A program made the translations under genes and the position numbers. 64,000 bases of DNA, from NCBI RefSeq assembly GCF_905404315.1, contig NC_066265.1, forward strand, positions 24,514,501-24,578,500, given 5' to 3'. Position 1 is the first letter of the stretch. Every line of letters starts with the position of its first letter. Below, piece after piece: positions 1 through 12,700 of this stretch. The notes under the pieces are model-generated. The model saw only the letters and a list, made by a program, of their open reading frames with translations. It did not search any database and had not been told where the DNA came from. Origin of the DNA: Leptidea sinapis. Lineage: Eukaryota; Arthropoda; Insecta; Lepidoptera; Pieridae.

Positions 1-27
1 TCCCTTACTATCATAAAAAAAAACATG
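1..27 (+). mobile_element. SINE-like element, 3' tail only
   Basis: Begins TCCCTTACTATCATAAAAAA, the 3' end and poly(A) of the dominant repeat family of this window. The rest lies beyond the left edge. In full copies the element starts CCAGTGGGAGGCTCCTTTGC and ends TCCCTTATTTTCATAAAAAA. Confidence 0.75.
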
Positions 28-1420
28 TACTTTATAAGGTAAATCAAAAGTAAAAGTTTAATCTATACAATATTTTGTTTTTTTTTTTCTTTATTCGATT
101 CACTTCACCAAATTATCGTTTCTGCATACAAATGATTTGTTGTTGAAAAAACCCTCCCCTCAATTACTCATCTCATGTAACGATCGAATTTACGTTATTT
201 AACATTTTGATATAAACCGCTTATGAAGAAAGAATTTTGCAAACCCGTTATATGTCGGATTTATGTTCGTGCATGTATTAAAAAATCCGAATTGAAGAGC
301 TCCTCCTTTTTTGAAGTCGGCGTCACTGTACTTCATAATTCATTTTGTGATGATGCGTTTCGGCCCAAATTATACTGTATTAGTTATTTATTAGTAGTTT
401 TAGAGTAGGTGTTTTGGTTGTGTTTATCAGTTTTTCCCAGGGATTGACCCAGGTTTTATAAAAGTAAATAATCTCAATTTGTTCACTAGCAACAATGTTT
501 TGAATTTAGTTCTATTTTACAATCCAATGTGAATCAAGGTATAGATTATTCGTAATACATTGTATTATATTATGATACTCCAGGTTAGTGCGCTTGCACC
601 TTTAATCAATCCTTTGTTCACGCCTTGAATTTGAAATTAAATTGTAAATATATATTAAAAACGATATAAAAATTTTGTAAATTCTATAATCACCGGTTAG
701 TTTGTATTCCATCGAAACTTTAAAAGAGATCTCAATGTTTCTCATAGAAAGCTTTAATCAGCGCATAATATATAATAAGGTTTACCTCAAACTTTTCGTA
801 GCCTAACGAAAATAATTCCGCTACGTAATTAATGCGGTAAAATTATTATTTGTTTAATTTCAAGTTCCCTTTGATACTCGAAATGTATTTGTTTTTTAAT
901 TAGCAACGGACAAATTGTGTTTAATTTTGCGGCCAGCAGCAGTGTTTGATACTTGTATATTTGCTGTGTTCAAATGCCAAAAGCAGATCTCTGTGGTTTG
1001 AGCGCAGCGCTCGGTAAATGGGCTCTGGTAAATTATGTACGAAATGATCGTGGAAATCATAACGCATTCGGAGAATCACGTGCTACGCGCCGCAGATTTC
1101 TTGTTTATTCGGCCTCACTCGAACCATGCGACAAGCAGGGACATGAATTCGAATTTATTTACAATTGCCACTTTAATGCTAGAATGTTCACACTAAACAA
1201 CATTCATAGTTTCTTGAATAATCTTCGTTACACCAATGTATGGACTCAATTCAAATTTAATGAAAGAAAAAAAAATCAGAAAATAAAAAAGGCGTACAGA
1301 GTACACATGTCATAAGTGAAACTTCTTAGGAAAAGTAATTTCTAAATCTCGTTTATATCAATTATCCTAATGTGTTCTCTAAACCAAATGTTTTTTGTCA
1401 ATACATGTTAGAAATTATTA

Positions 1421-1538
1421 GATGTTCTACTTACTCGCGGCCATGCGCAAAACCTGCACGATACAACGCTAGTAAGGAAGATGTTCTACTTACTAGCGGC
1501 CGCGCGCTAAACCTGCATGATACAAGGCTAGTAGGGAA
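1421..1538 (+). repeat. 59-bp tandem duplication
   Basis: Unit GATGTTCTACTTACTCGCGG... at 1421-1479 is followed directly by a second copy at 1480-1538. About eight differences separate them. Confidence 0.9.
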
Positions 1539-2489
1539 GCCCGAGAGTAAGAAATACTCTTCCGCAATCGGTGTCAATTGTCGCTTGAACACAAACCTCC
1601 TCTTCTTAAAAAACGTCCCACGTTTTCGTGACGCTCTATTGCGTTTCATTCATAAAAATTTTACCCTCATGCGCCTAAAGAATTTTCACTTCAAAAAAAC
1701 TGTGTATATATTATATTTAAACATATCTCGCACATATTACAAGCCATCCACTACACATCATAACGGATTAGACGACGGCGTCTCCGAATAAAATATACGA
1801 ATTGAGGAACTCGTACCAAGACCTCTCCACACGTCATCTTTCATTCCCATATATTACACTCCCGACTCAGGGTATATTCGATTAGATTAGGTGATAGTTG
1901 TCGCAGTACCAGCCACTCAATTTATGTTCCTTCTTTATACTCGATCTCGAGTTGTGTCGAGCTCATGTGGATTGTAGAAATTGAAAATATATTTTCATTT
2001 TCTAATAATGCTTTGATCATTATTATGAATTTGAGTTAAGATATATTGTAATTCATAATTTCAGTTTGAAATACAAATGTATTTTTAGTAAATTTTGGAT
2101 TGCTTATTATGATTGAAAGTGTCCAAATACCATCCATTCGAACAATACAGAATTTTAAATAAACCAAATGTCCTAATATATAAACTATGTTAATTTATTC
2201 AAAGTATGTCAAAAACTGACAATAATTTTAAACCTGAGCATACTCCCAAAACCTTTTCAAATCTTTCCTTGTAGAAAACATAATTAACATATGAATTTAT
2301 TAAGTTTATACAGGTGAATCGTGAAATCATTTAATTTACGTTGTTATCAATTAGTGATGTCTAAATGTGTTTGTTACCTATTTGATTTCTTTATCAGTCG
2401 ACATAATACTTATTAATTCTGTCAATGCTTGTATATAAAGAAAATATTCAAATTTATTCTGCCAGCTTTTTGTCAAGGCAATTTTTGGA

Positions 2490-2870
2490 GTTATACTTCT
2501 TTAGGCGCTTTATGAAAAAAATATGTGAGTGAAATTTTAAAATGCGCGCGCATGTAAAACATACGCACTGTAATATAAAGGAACAGGGTGAAGTTGGTTC
2601 CTAATATTTATACATTTGCTACATAAGTTTATTTTTTTTTTTTGTTTCTTCGTCCATTATAAGAATAGGCAAAGGATCCAAGCCCGTACAGCCGTATTCG
2701 TTATTTAATAATTAATTGTCACAGCCATCGTTGCAAGATTTTTACAATATTGTTCTTTCTAAAAACGTAGAATAGCACGAGGAATAAATAATTTTAAATA
2801 TTTTTGCTTTGTTAGGCCAAAGAAGTATAATTTCTTGCGTGCATACATAAGTACACACACTTTTTCAATA
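2490..2870 (+). repeat. Dispersed repeat, uninterrupted copy
   Basis: Same two blocks as at 25849-26760, here contiguous within 380 bp. Class unknown. Confidence 0.6.
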
Positions 2871-3410
2871 TCATTTTCTTCATCAGTTACTCAATCTGAA
2901 GACTCAATAAATATTACTTGATAAATATCCAAACTTAAAGCGAACCGTCTTCACTATTGAAGAGAAAACACACCGTTCATGCAGTATTATTGGTTTTTGT
3001 CAATAATCGGTGTGCTTATGTCAGAAGTAGAATAAATGGCTGGTCGAGGTATAATATATAAATTTATTAATGTCGCAATTCCACGAGAAGATCTGGGGTG
3101 TACTAAAAAACAGTAACAAGAATAAAATACCTTGTATGAAATAGGTGCGTGAGGATTATAGTCTGTAATCACCGCTTTAAGAAACAGGCGTTTGTATTGT
3201 ATGAATGAAATGAATGAATGAATAATTTTATTGGAAATGCAGCTCTGTAATGCCCCATTTGCTTGCCCTGATTTCTTTCAGGCTCAATTCAATAGTAAAA
3301 GAAGTAATGTAAAGAAGTAAATGTTGAAATAATTCAGAAGTTAATATAGTTGGAGAAAAACGTAAACCTTTTTTTAAATTAATGTAGTTTACCTGAGGAT
3401 CTTTAAAAAA

Positions 3411-3511
3411 TGCTCGGAATTTGAGTTTTTCAAGAATGCTGAGCGGCACTGCATTATATTGGCAGAGTGTATCAAGTCCTGCTCGTCTCGTCCCTTATTG
3501 TCATAAAAAAA
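3411..3511 (+). mobile_element. SINE-like element, 3' end
   Basis: Carries GAGCGGCACTGCATT and CTGCTCGTCTCGTCCCTTAT with a poly(A) tail. It is truncated at its 5' side. Confidence 0.85.
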
Positions 3512-3609
3512 TTAAAACAGCTCAATATACAAATATCTCCATTTTATAATATTAGTTTGGAAGTATAAGTATAGATTTGCATCGAGTTCACCTTGTATTA
3601 TTTTAACAG

Positions 3610-3756
3610 GCTTTCTTGGAGATGGCGGAGGAGATATCAGCGGTCGCAATGGTGGCTTACTTCGGCGGCTGTGTCGCTCAGCTCCGTGGTCGCGCCGTCT
3701 ACGTTCAGTTCTCTAACCACAAGGAGCTGAAAACCGACCAAACTCACAGCAATGCG
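3610..3756 (+). CDS. heph: heph exon encoding the second half of RRM1
   Basis: 49 codons, phase 0 at both ends. The acceptor is TTTTAACAG and the donor GTGAGT. It starts inside the RNP1 strand (AFLEM), runs through the second helix, and ends with the conserved RRM1 strand and tail (AVYVQFSNHKELKTD) and linker residues QTHSNA. No upstream exon of RRM1 can be seen in the 3.6 kb to the left, so the preceding intron is longer than that. Confidence 0.96.
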
Positions 3757-6700
3757 GTGAGTTAATACTTTTACGCAAGGTTCTTTTCTTCGACTCCTTC
3801 TGCTTTGAATTATCCTTCATGCTTCCTACGGCTAGTTTCTTTTACATGCTACATCCTTCCTGAACATGGCTAATTCACCGTTGATGGAACATTTTAATTT
3901 TAACTATATTGGAGTTTGAAGAATTTTATCAACAAAAATACAAGAAGCTAAATAGTTTCATGTGTAGTAAATTATTGTCCGTGTCAACAATATTTTTCGT
4001 AGCGCCCGCCCCTGAAAGACTTGTATAGGAATTTTTTAGGAAGAGCGCGGTAGCTAGCGAAATTACTGGGCAAACTAGACTTAACATCTTAGACCCAACG
4101 CGCTGCTCGTCTCGTCCCTTATTGTCATAGTCTTTGTCTAGAGTACCAATAAAGAGAGCTAATACAATACACAGTTAATGTATAAACGCTATATGTTACT
4201 GATAATAATCGTTAAATAATAGGACAGTGCCGGAACAGATTGTGAATAGCCAGATAATTATTGAAATAACAAAATATTAGTTGAGTACGGCTCGTTAGGT
4301 TGGGATTATGTAGCGATATGTGAGGTGCTGAAGTTCCTAATAGGGAAATACAACCCTTACCGTCGGCGAGCATGGAACTGTTAATATAATCTTTGTTTGA
4401 GCATCAGAGGTCCGCCATTCAGATAATAGTATTCAATAAACCCGCCGTGTGGGGTTACGGAATCGGTTATCTGGCGTGTTCAGATTTAATCGAGTTACGG
4501 TAGAAACACTTATAATGTACATTAATAATTCAGGAAATGTAAGTCGATTTTGTATCGATTTAGTTTGGCGATTCAGTATTTGGTCCGAGCTGCATTTAGT
4601 GCTGTACATACGTGTGTGTGTGTCTGCAATTATTTCTAAAAATTACGTGATGAAATTATATTTACTTAAACAGTTTAGTTTTTTATAAGCGTTATCCGTA
4701 ACTTCTGGGAATAATTAAATTAAATTTGTAACCAACCGTTCGAGTTCAAAACTAAGCTCAGTTGGAAGAGCGCTCGGATGGAACCCGAGAGGTCGAGGTT
4801 TCGAATCCCGCATCGTTCATAATTGTTTGTTACAAATTTAACTTACATAAACTTATGATTATTTTAACATTAATATTATACAACGTTAGGTATATGGTAA
4901 GAGCGCAAATGATAAAACATGGCAAAGGTAACCTCAATAGGATTCGAGGATAAACGAAACTAATTAAGCGTTTTAATTAATCCAAACATTGGCACTGGGG
5001 TTGCTATGCGGGCTCGTAGACAAGAGGGTACACCAAGATTCAAGTTATTAGTTTCCTACTTTTATTATGATGGCTAATAAACTTCGTCCAATTATAAGTT
5101 CGCCGGTGTGGCTGTAAAAATAAAATAAATTACTCGTACGGTAACATCAAGAGACGGCATTAAAAGGGTTGAGTGTAATTTTTAGTGCTGGAGACGTTGA
5201 AAGGAAACGTTAATTTTATACAGACCGTGTCGGGTCAGCGCGCGCCGAAAAAATTAAAGTGAAAAATGTGTTTAGTGTAACTTAATTGTACGGAGACGTA
5301 CTAATTATAAATTGTGCAACCCTGTGCTGGAATAAAATCCTAATATTTATATATAAACTTTTATTATGGAAATAAATACACGAGCCGGACAGGATTCTTG
5401 AAAGACCTTAAGACATAAGATTAAGTCTCATTTTCCCAGTAATTTCACTAGCTACGGCCCCCTTCAGACCTACACAAAGTAATGCTTACATGACAAAAAA
5501 AGGCGCCGTTGTGGTAGCCATAATCTAGCCGGCATCCTGTGCAAAGGGGGAGGCTCCCACTGGTATATTTTAATCATTTAATCAAAATCAAATCCTTTGA
5601 ATATTGTTCACTTATGTTTTTATATTATTAAACGCATTGTTTTATGCCAACAAGTGGCGAAACGAGCAAAAAGTTTTTCCGATGCTAAGTGATACTTACG
5701 CCCTATGATATCGCTTAGAATTCTTGAAAACGAATATTTCTGAACGGCACCGCAATTGCGCTCGTCACTTCATTCACAATTTTCTGAAAAACAAAAAGCC
5801 CACTGAGTTTTTTGCGCCCATTCTTCTCAGGTTCAACATAGTTTTTAATAGTTTACCTATCTTTGTGTAGTTCTGTGGAGATAGCATTTAGAAATATTGT
5901 TTTGTATTGGTTATATTGTTATTTAGATTTTACCAGTGGTACGCTTCTGTGCATAAGATGTCAGCTAGGTTTTAGCCTTTTCTATTTTCAAGCAGTAATT
6001 TTAGTTTGACCCCGTGGTACTCTGTGAATGACTAGATCACTTGGCGTTACGTAAAGACGAAACTAACGTAAAGAAAGAAGCGATTCTTTGTATGTCTTCT
6101 GCATTTATAACGAGAAGTGTTCCGAAGAGCTGTTTGACATGATTCCTGCCACCGAATTCCTCGCGACACGCCACAAATAAGGATATCATCCCTACCATCT
6201 GGATGTGTAGCGTTCATCCACAGTGTGGTTATCAAGGAACTTCCTCCCACATAAATCAAGCTTTGGAGTGAGCTTGCAACGAGGATACGACATACCGGGT
6301 ACCTTCAAAAAAGCGCCTAAAATGCTGGCAACGGTGATTCCTCTGGTCTGATGACTATCAGGTGAACCTTACGCTCGTTTGTCCTCTTTTTCCATAAAAA
6401 AAAAGTAAAGTACAATCACTATTGTGTTTTGCTTTGAACAACGCCGAAGAGACTTAACATCTTATGACTCTAAGTGACGAGAGCAATGCGCTGCCACTCA
6501 GAATTTTCCCACATTTTGAAGGTTCCATCAAGAATCTTAAGCAGCAATTCATTGTAATTTATACAAATTAAATTTGTAACCAAAATTGATGAACGGTCCG
6601 AGCGCTCTCTACAACTGTGCCAACCAACCGTTCAAATACGCATGGGTCGAAAATTTTGATAAATCTTGTTCAAGTCTCAGGTTGTGGCATCATTTACCAC

Positions 6701-9700
6701 CAGCTGAACTTCCTGCTCGTTACGTCACAATTTCTAATAAAAAAAAATTATGATGTCATAAATATTTAATAGTAAAATAATTAAATTATAACAGTTATAA
6801 AATAGTAATATAATTTTTTAATACATTTTCGAATAAGTAGCTTTCAATAGGTGTTAGACAAATCCATTATTTACTAAAAGTTCTTTAATTTGAATTTAAG
6901 TTGGTGTAATAATAATAACAATTCTTACACCCTACTGATTGACCGCTGGCAAAGAAAAAACTGCTAAAAAGGGCCGTTGTGGTTCCCACATATACAACAG
7001 GAATCTTATGCAAGTATAAAATGGAACGGTAACTGGTACATTCAAAAAATATATTTAATCCTGTTTTACTTTTTGATGCGACAATTTCTCTCTTATTTAA
7101 AGAGTTTTTCAGCGAAGAAGTAAGTTCAATGAAAACAGTAATAAGAAACTAAATGAAAACTTCAAACTTGCTACAACTAGAGATTTGTCATTTTCTTAAC
7201 AACTCTAACTCATTATAATAAGAGCACTCCTCGCTTATAATTACACGTAACATGCAATTTCTTATGAGTTTGAAGTCGCCTTAGTGCTCACTTCAATTCG
7301 AGAGCCCTCCTAGATTTTAATATAACGTCATGTCAAAGGAAAGTTACCTTATTTTAAAGAATTATGTTACATATTAAAATTTTAAACTCTAGGTTGTTTG
7401 GGGTGTCGTGCACGTTTTGGTCTCAGTTTGTGAATCATTACTGTGTTTCGGTCTGAAGGGCGCCGTAGCTAGTGAAATAACTGGGCAAATGAGACTTAAC
7501 ATCTTACGTCTCAAGGTGACGAGCGCAATTGTAGTGCAACTTACAATTTTTGGGTTTTTCAAGGAACCTGAGTGGCACTGCATTGTAATAGGTGGGGCAT
7601 ATGAATTACCATCAGCTGAACGTCCTGCTCGTCTCGTCTCTTATTTTTATAAAAAAAATCTCCACTTGCTCTAAGTAGAAAATATATCGACAATACTTCA
7701 TTTATAATTTAGTCCCTGGGCTTGATTCTAGATAAGAAAATCATGTCAATTAATGTATTATTTGCAAGAAGTGAACTTTCTGGTACAGATGAAACACCAA
7801 GTGTCTTTAAAATATAAATTATTGAAGAGTTAAATGTTAAATTGTTTCTTCGTATCCCAAATAAATGACACGCGGCACAAAAGATATTGAAAAGTCAGAA
7901 TAAAAATCTCACATCATTATGAAGTGTCACCCCTAAGTGGCAGGGTTGTCACGTAAATATCGAATCATTATGCGGGAGCGAAACAAGAAAGTTATTTAAA
8001 TAAGTATTTTTTGCTACATATACATATTGACGCTTGTCAGAAGAAGAGGCAAATATTACATTTTAACCTTTGCTATAATTTGCTGAAATGTTTCTATTAA
8101 AAGCCTATCATACTCTCTCATTTTGTTTGGTTCACCCATAACAGTATTATGTGATTGATGTGAAACTGTTTCCCGGAAAAGTATAACATTACATTGGTCC
8201 ACAGTCGATTGTTCTTCTGTCGGAATTTATTAGTAAAATCCTATCATTGGTAATCATACCAACGACTGATACCACCCCCTGTAACTCGTAGTCAAAGTTA
8301 AATAAACTTTATTCAATTAGGCTCAAAATAAGCGCTTTTGAATCGTCACTATAAATATTTCTTTTAAATTACTGAATCAACCTTATTTCGGAAAAAGTAG
8401 AGCTCGTGAGAAGAACATACAAGAAACTTAACGGCCAGTGGTAGGCTCCTTTGCACAGGATGCCAGCTAGATTATGGGTACCACAACGGCGCCTATTGCT
8501 ACCGCGTAGCAATAATGTGTTTCGGTCTGAAAGGCGCCACAGCTAGTGCAATTACTGGGCAAATAAGACAACATCTTATGTCTCAATCTGACGAGCGCAG
8601 TTGTAGTGCCGCTCAGAATTTTTGGGGTATTTCAAGAATCCTGAGCGGCACTACATTGTAATGGGCAGGGCGTAAATTACCATCAGCCGAACGTCCTGCT
8701 CGACTCGTCCTTTATTTTCATAAAAAAATACTTGACGGCCACTGTTTTCAATCAACATAGTATTTTACAATAACTGTAATATGCAAAACAAATTAGTTTG
8801 TAAGGTGATCCATCCAATATATTAATTGTGTTCAAACTTAAAAGCGTTCTAAATATCAAATATTGTATAAAAAGTAATAAAGGATTAATATAATGTAGTT
8901 AGTAACTGTTAAAGTTTATGCTTCCTCCTTCATAATATGCAAGCAAAGCGGTTTACAAGCAAAATAATTAAAACAAACAATTCCGCCGTATTGCAGAACG
9001 AATGGTAATCCCTATATTAACATAACAGTAAATATATTAAGCTTAGCTTCTCGAGTACAGAGCGTGCAAATAGACAATAGACACCTAGCTCTATCCATTT
9101 TGAGTTTAATCATTGCGTAATTAGCAATTCTGTGTGCTCAAACGTCGACTCCAGTTGTTGACTATTGGATCAAACATTATATTATTATGAGACAAACAGC
9201 CCTATAATTAGAGCTTACACACACGACACAAATAATACGCTTTTAGAATGATTATTGTTAATATCGATTCGGAGACTGGTGGATCTTATCTAGAAGTTTT
9301 CGACAAGTGATTGGTCATTTCCAATTCGCCACAAGATTTTTTCCCTGCTCATTACAATGCAGTGCCGCTCAGGATTCTTGAAAAACCCAAAAGTTCTGAG
9401 TGGCAGTGGCTACAGTTGCGCTCGTCACCTTATGACATAATATGTTAAGTCTGATTTGCCCAGTAATTTCTAAATTCCAGTAGTTAATGTTTTTGATCTC
9501 TATTTTACACTGTTATAGTTTATATGTGTATAACATCAAGTCTAGGTTTAACAACAAAAAGTTTAACTATGCCCGCCTCTATCGTAATCATAATAAATTC
9601 AAATATCTTTGAATATCAGAAAATTAGAAATATGTGTGTAGTAAGAACATATCATTGTGTAAATGGTAGACTTTATTATATGATGTTGGTACACCTTTTG

Positions 9701-12700
9701 CTAACAGAGAACAGATATTTGTGAAGATTGCACCACAAAACACTACCAAGTAAGTATTTTTAACATCAATTTTTTCTAATTTCTTTTATTTGCCATTTAA
9801 ATTTAATGTAAATCGCATAGTTTTCCAAAAGCTTACGCAGAAACCTTAATAAAGCAGAAAGACAGTTTTGGGTGAAAGTTATTTTCGTTCTCTTATATAT
9901 CGCGTAAATAAGTTCTAAACACACATGCCAGGCTTAATTTAAGAGGTACAGTAGCAGAGATTGGACCTTCACGCTCGTAGGTCACTATCAGATACAGTCT
10001 AAAATTAAATAAACAAGAGAACTGTGGTTTTTTCATACTAATGGGCAAACGAAGCGATGTTGCGTTTATCTTACATACATCCCGAGATAGATATAATATT
10101 GACACACCTTTACACAAATTATCTTGCCCGAAACTAGGCATAGCCTGTACTATGGTTACAAGACAATGAAATATTTAATACAATATACTTACTTAAACAC
10201 ACATAAATACATATAAACATTCATGACTCGGAAACAAACATCCATTATTCATCATAATATAAATGTTTGCACCTACCGGGATTCGAACCCGGGACCTCAA
10301 GCTCAGTAGGCAGGGTCACTAACCAATAGGCTATATGGGTCGCCGTAAGTGAAGTCCGAGCTGACGAAGTATCGAATACAGCTTAGTAGTCTATAAGCTT
10401 CTTTATAAATATTCAAGTTTTAAAACTAGCTCAGATGTTTCAATGAGCGCTAATGCATTTCCCAACGTGTGGTGTGGTGAATGTTGAGCTTTGATCAATC
10501 ACGTGATGCAAAAAGGTTTTTGTGGTCGCTGAATGGAACTCACCAATGGCAAAAGGAGTTATATTGTCGCGAGCGTCGCCACCGTCTGCCTGTGGACTTG
10601 AAAGATTGCCCGAGACCAAGTTCACTTAAATAACCCGAGAGTTCGGCACTGCTTTAAGCTGTGCTGTTCGGAAAAATGTTTGAATAGGAACCGCAATTTC
10701 AATTAATCACACTCAACGTGGCACTTTTTATCTCGAAGCCTTGCTTTATTATTGAAAGAAATAATCGACCTCACTCTTACTAAAGATTGTTGCATTTCTA
10801 CTTAACATTTCTTATTAAATTAGGTCCAAATCAAATCGAGAATAGTCGACGGTATACCTCACCTACTATTTTTTTTTATGAAAATAAGGGACAAGACGAA
10901 CAGGACGTTCAGCTGATGGTCATTGATACGCCTTGCCCATTACAATGCAAGATTATTGAAAAACCCAAAAATTCTGAGCGGCACTACAATTGCTCTCGTC
11001 ACCTAGAGACATGTCATTCTCATTTGCCCAGTAATTTCACTAGCTACGGCGCCCTTCAGACCGAAACACAGTAATTCTTAAACTTTACTGGTTCAACGCA
11101 GAAATAGGCGCAGTTGTGGTACCCATAATCTAGCCGGTATCCGGTACAAAGGAGCCTCCCACTGGTAGGTACTAGGCTTAAACGAGAAATACGAGTAAGA
11201 AAATGGAGCAAAAACCACACGTCACATTATTGAATTTCCTTATTAATTTTAATTGAATTAATTAAGAAAGTAAAACATGGTTTAAGTGAGAACTACAAAT
11301 TCAAATTTTATTTTATTTAATTTTGTATATTTCTGTGACATCGTTGTTACGAGTATATATCAAATTTTACAATCATGCATTACGTGTTGATGCTTTTAAA
11401 TATCATTAAAATTGCTCAAACGGATTTTAAAATGTTTTTGAAATTAAAAATGTCAAACTGATTAAAACGAGACGTGCATAAAGCCTTATAGTTTTTTGTT
11501 TTAATTACATCACAAAATAGTGTCACGCGCTCTTGTTTGTGCAGGGCGAACGTAAAACATTAAAGGGATATAAAGGGATGTCGAGGCAATGTGGATTTGT
11601 GTCGAAGTCTTTGCCGTCGGCGGCAGGGTTAACATTGACTTGGCCAAAGCATTATTTTTACGTCAGGCTGTAATGCTTGTCAGGCCGTTGTCGGGAACAA
11701 TGCTACGCGGAAACCGGATCAAAGTTAACTAACGATGAAAAGCAACAGTAAACTATACAGATGCTATTATATTGCTGTTTGTTTATTGAGAGTTAATTAA
11801 TAATTAAATATACAGGATGTCCCACGGCTATGCCATATGGAGGGGAAGTACCTGAAATATTGTAGAGACTTCGTTTTAATGAGAAAACAATTTAAACTGC
11901 GTTCATAGATTTTTAACTCATTGCCTAATTGAACAAATTGGTTGGATCAACGAAATGCCGATATAAATATATAATTTTTATTTTTCGTAATAATAAACGT
12001 TCAAATTCAATTACATCACGTGTTTCAATCTATTTAAAATATGAAAACGACACAGAGAATAAAAACTTATTGTTTGTAGTATAACATAATATATAGCTAA
12101 GGCTTGGGAATTATCAAGATAGACATGTTTTTAGTATAACAGTGAAAAGCAACTGAATTAATTGATTCCAGTTTTATTTTTGTAACCGATATCTAATCGC
12201 GTAATATATTCAAATTCAAATATTTTTATTCAAAATAGGATTTAAAATCACTTATTGAACGTCAAAATCTACCACCCATTCAAAAGAGACTGCCTCAGAC
12301 CTGAGAAGAATGGGCGCAAGAAACTCAGCGGGCTTTTTTTTTTATAATATAAAATATGGATTACAATGTAATATCGTACACTAAACATTTATAATTAAAG
12401 AGCCTGAGGATGTTCGCTTTATTCCCAGTCCGTGGTGTCATTATGAAAGTCGTTTATGCTATAATAACCTTTCCCACACAAACGTTTTTTAACAATTCTT
12501 TTAAATTTCGTAACATATTTGTTTTGTACATTTTCTGGGATCATATTGTAGAAGCATATACATCGCCCAACAAAAGACTTACTAACTCGACCCAACCGAG
12601 TAGTAGGCATAACAAGTTTGTTCCTCGTGTTAACATTATGAATGTCACAGTTTCTGGAAAATTCCTCAATGTGCTTATGAACATAGAAAACATTATCAAA

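Larger units (their letters stand above)
1..3609 (+). other. heph: Left flank, intron upstream of the RRM1 exon
   Basis: Inferred to be intron because the exon at 3610 begins mid-RRM1. It holds a SINE tail at the left edge, a 59-bp tandem duplication (1421-1538), a dispersed repeat (2490-2870) and a SINE 3' end (3411-3511). Short open frames at 953-1315 and 1372-1791 match nothing I recognise. Confidence 0.7.

Noticed and set aside
953..1315. 120-codon open frame on the + strand
   Set aside because: No family I recognise, no splice context tying it to heph, and a Lys/Asn-rich AT-driven end. Not called as a gene.
4746..4818. Possible tRNA gene
   Set aside because: It has A and B boxes but imperfect stems and a repeat tail shared with other SINE copies.
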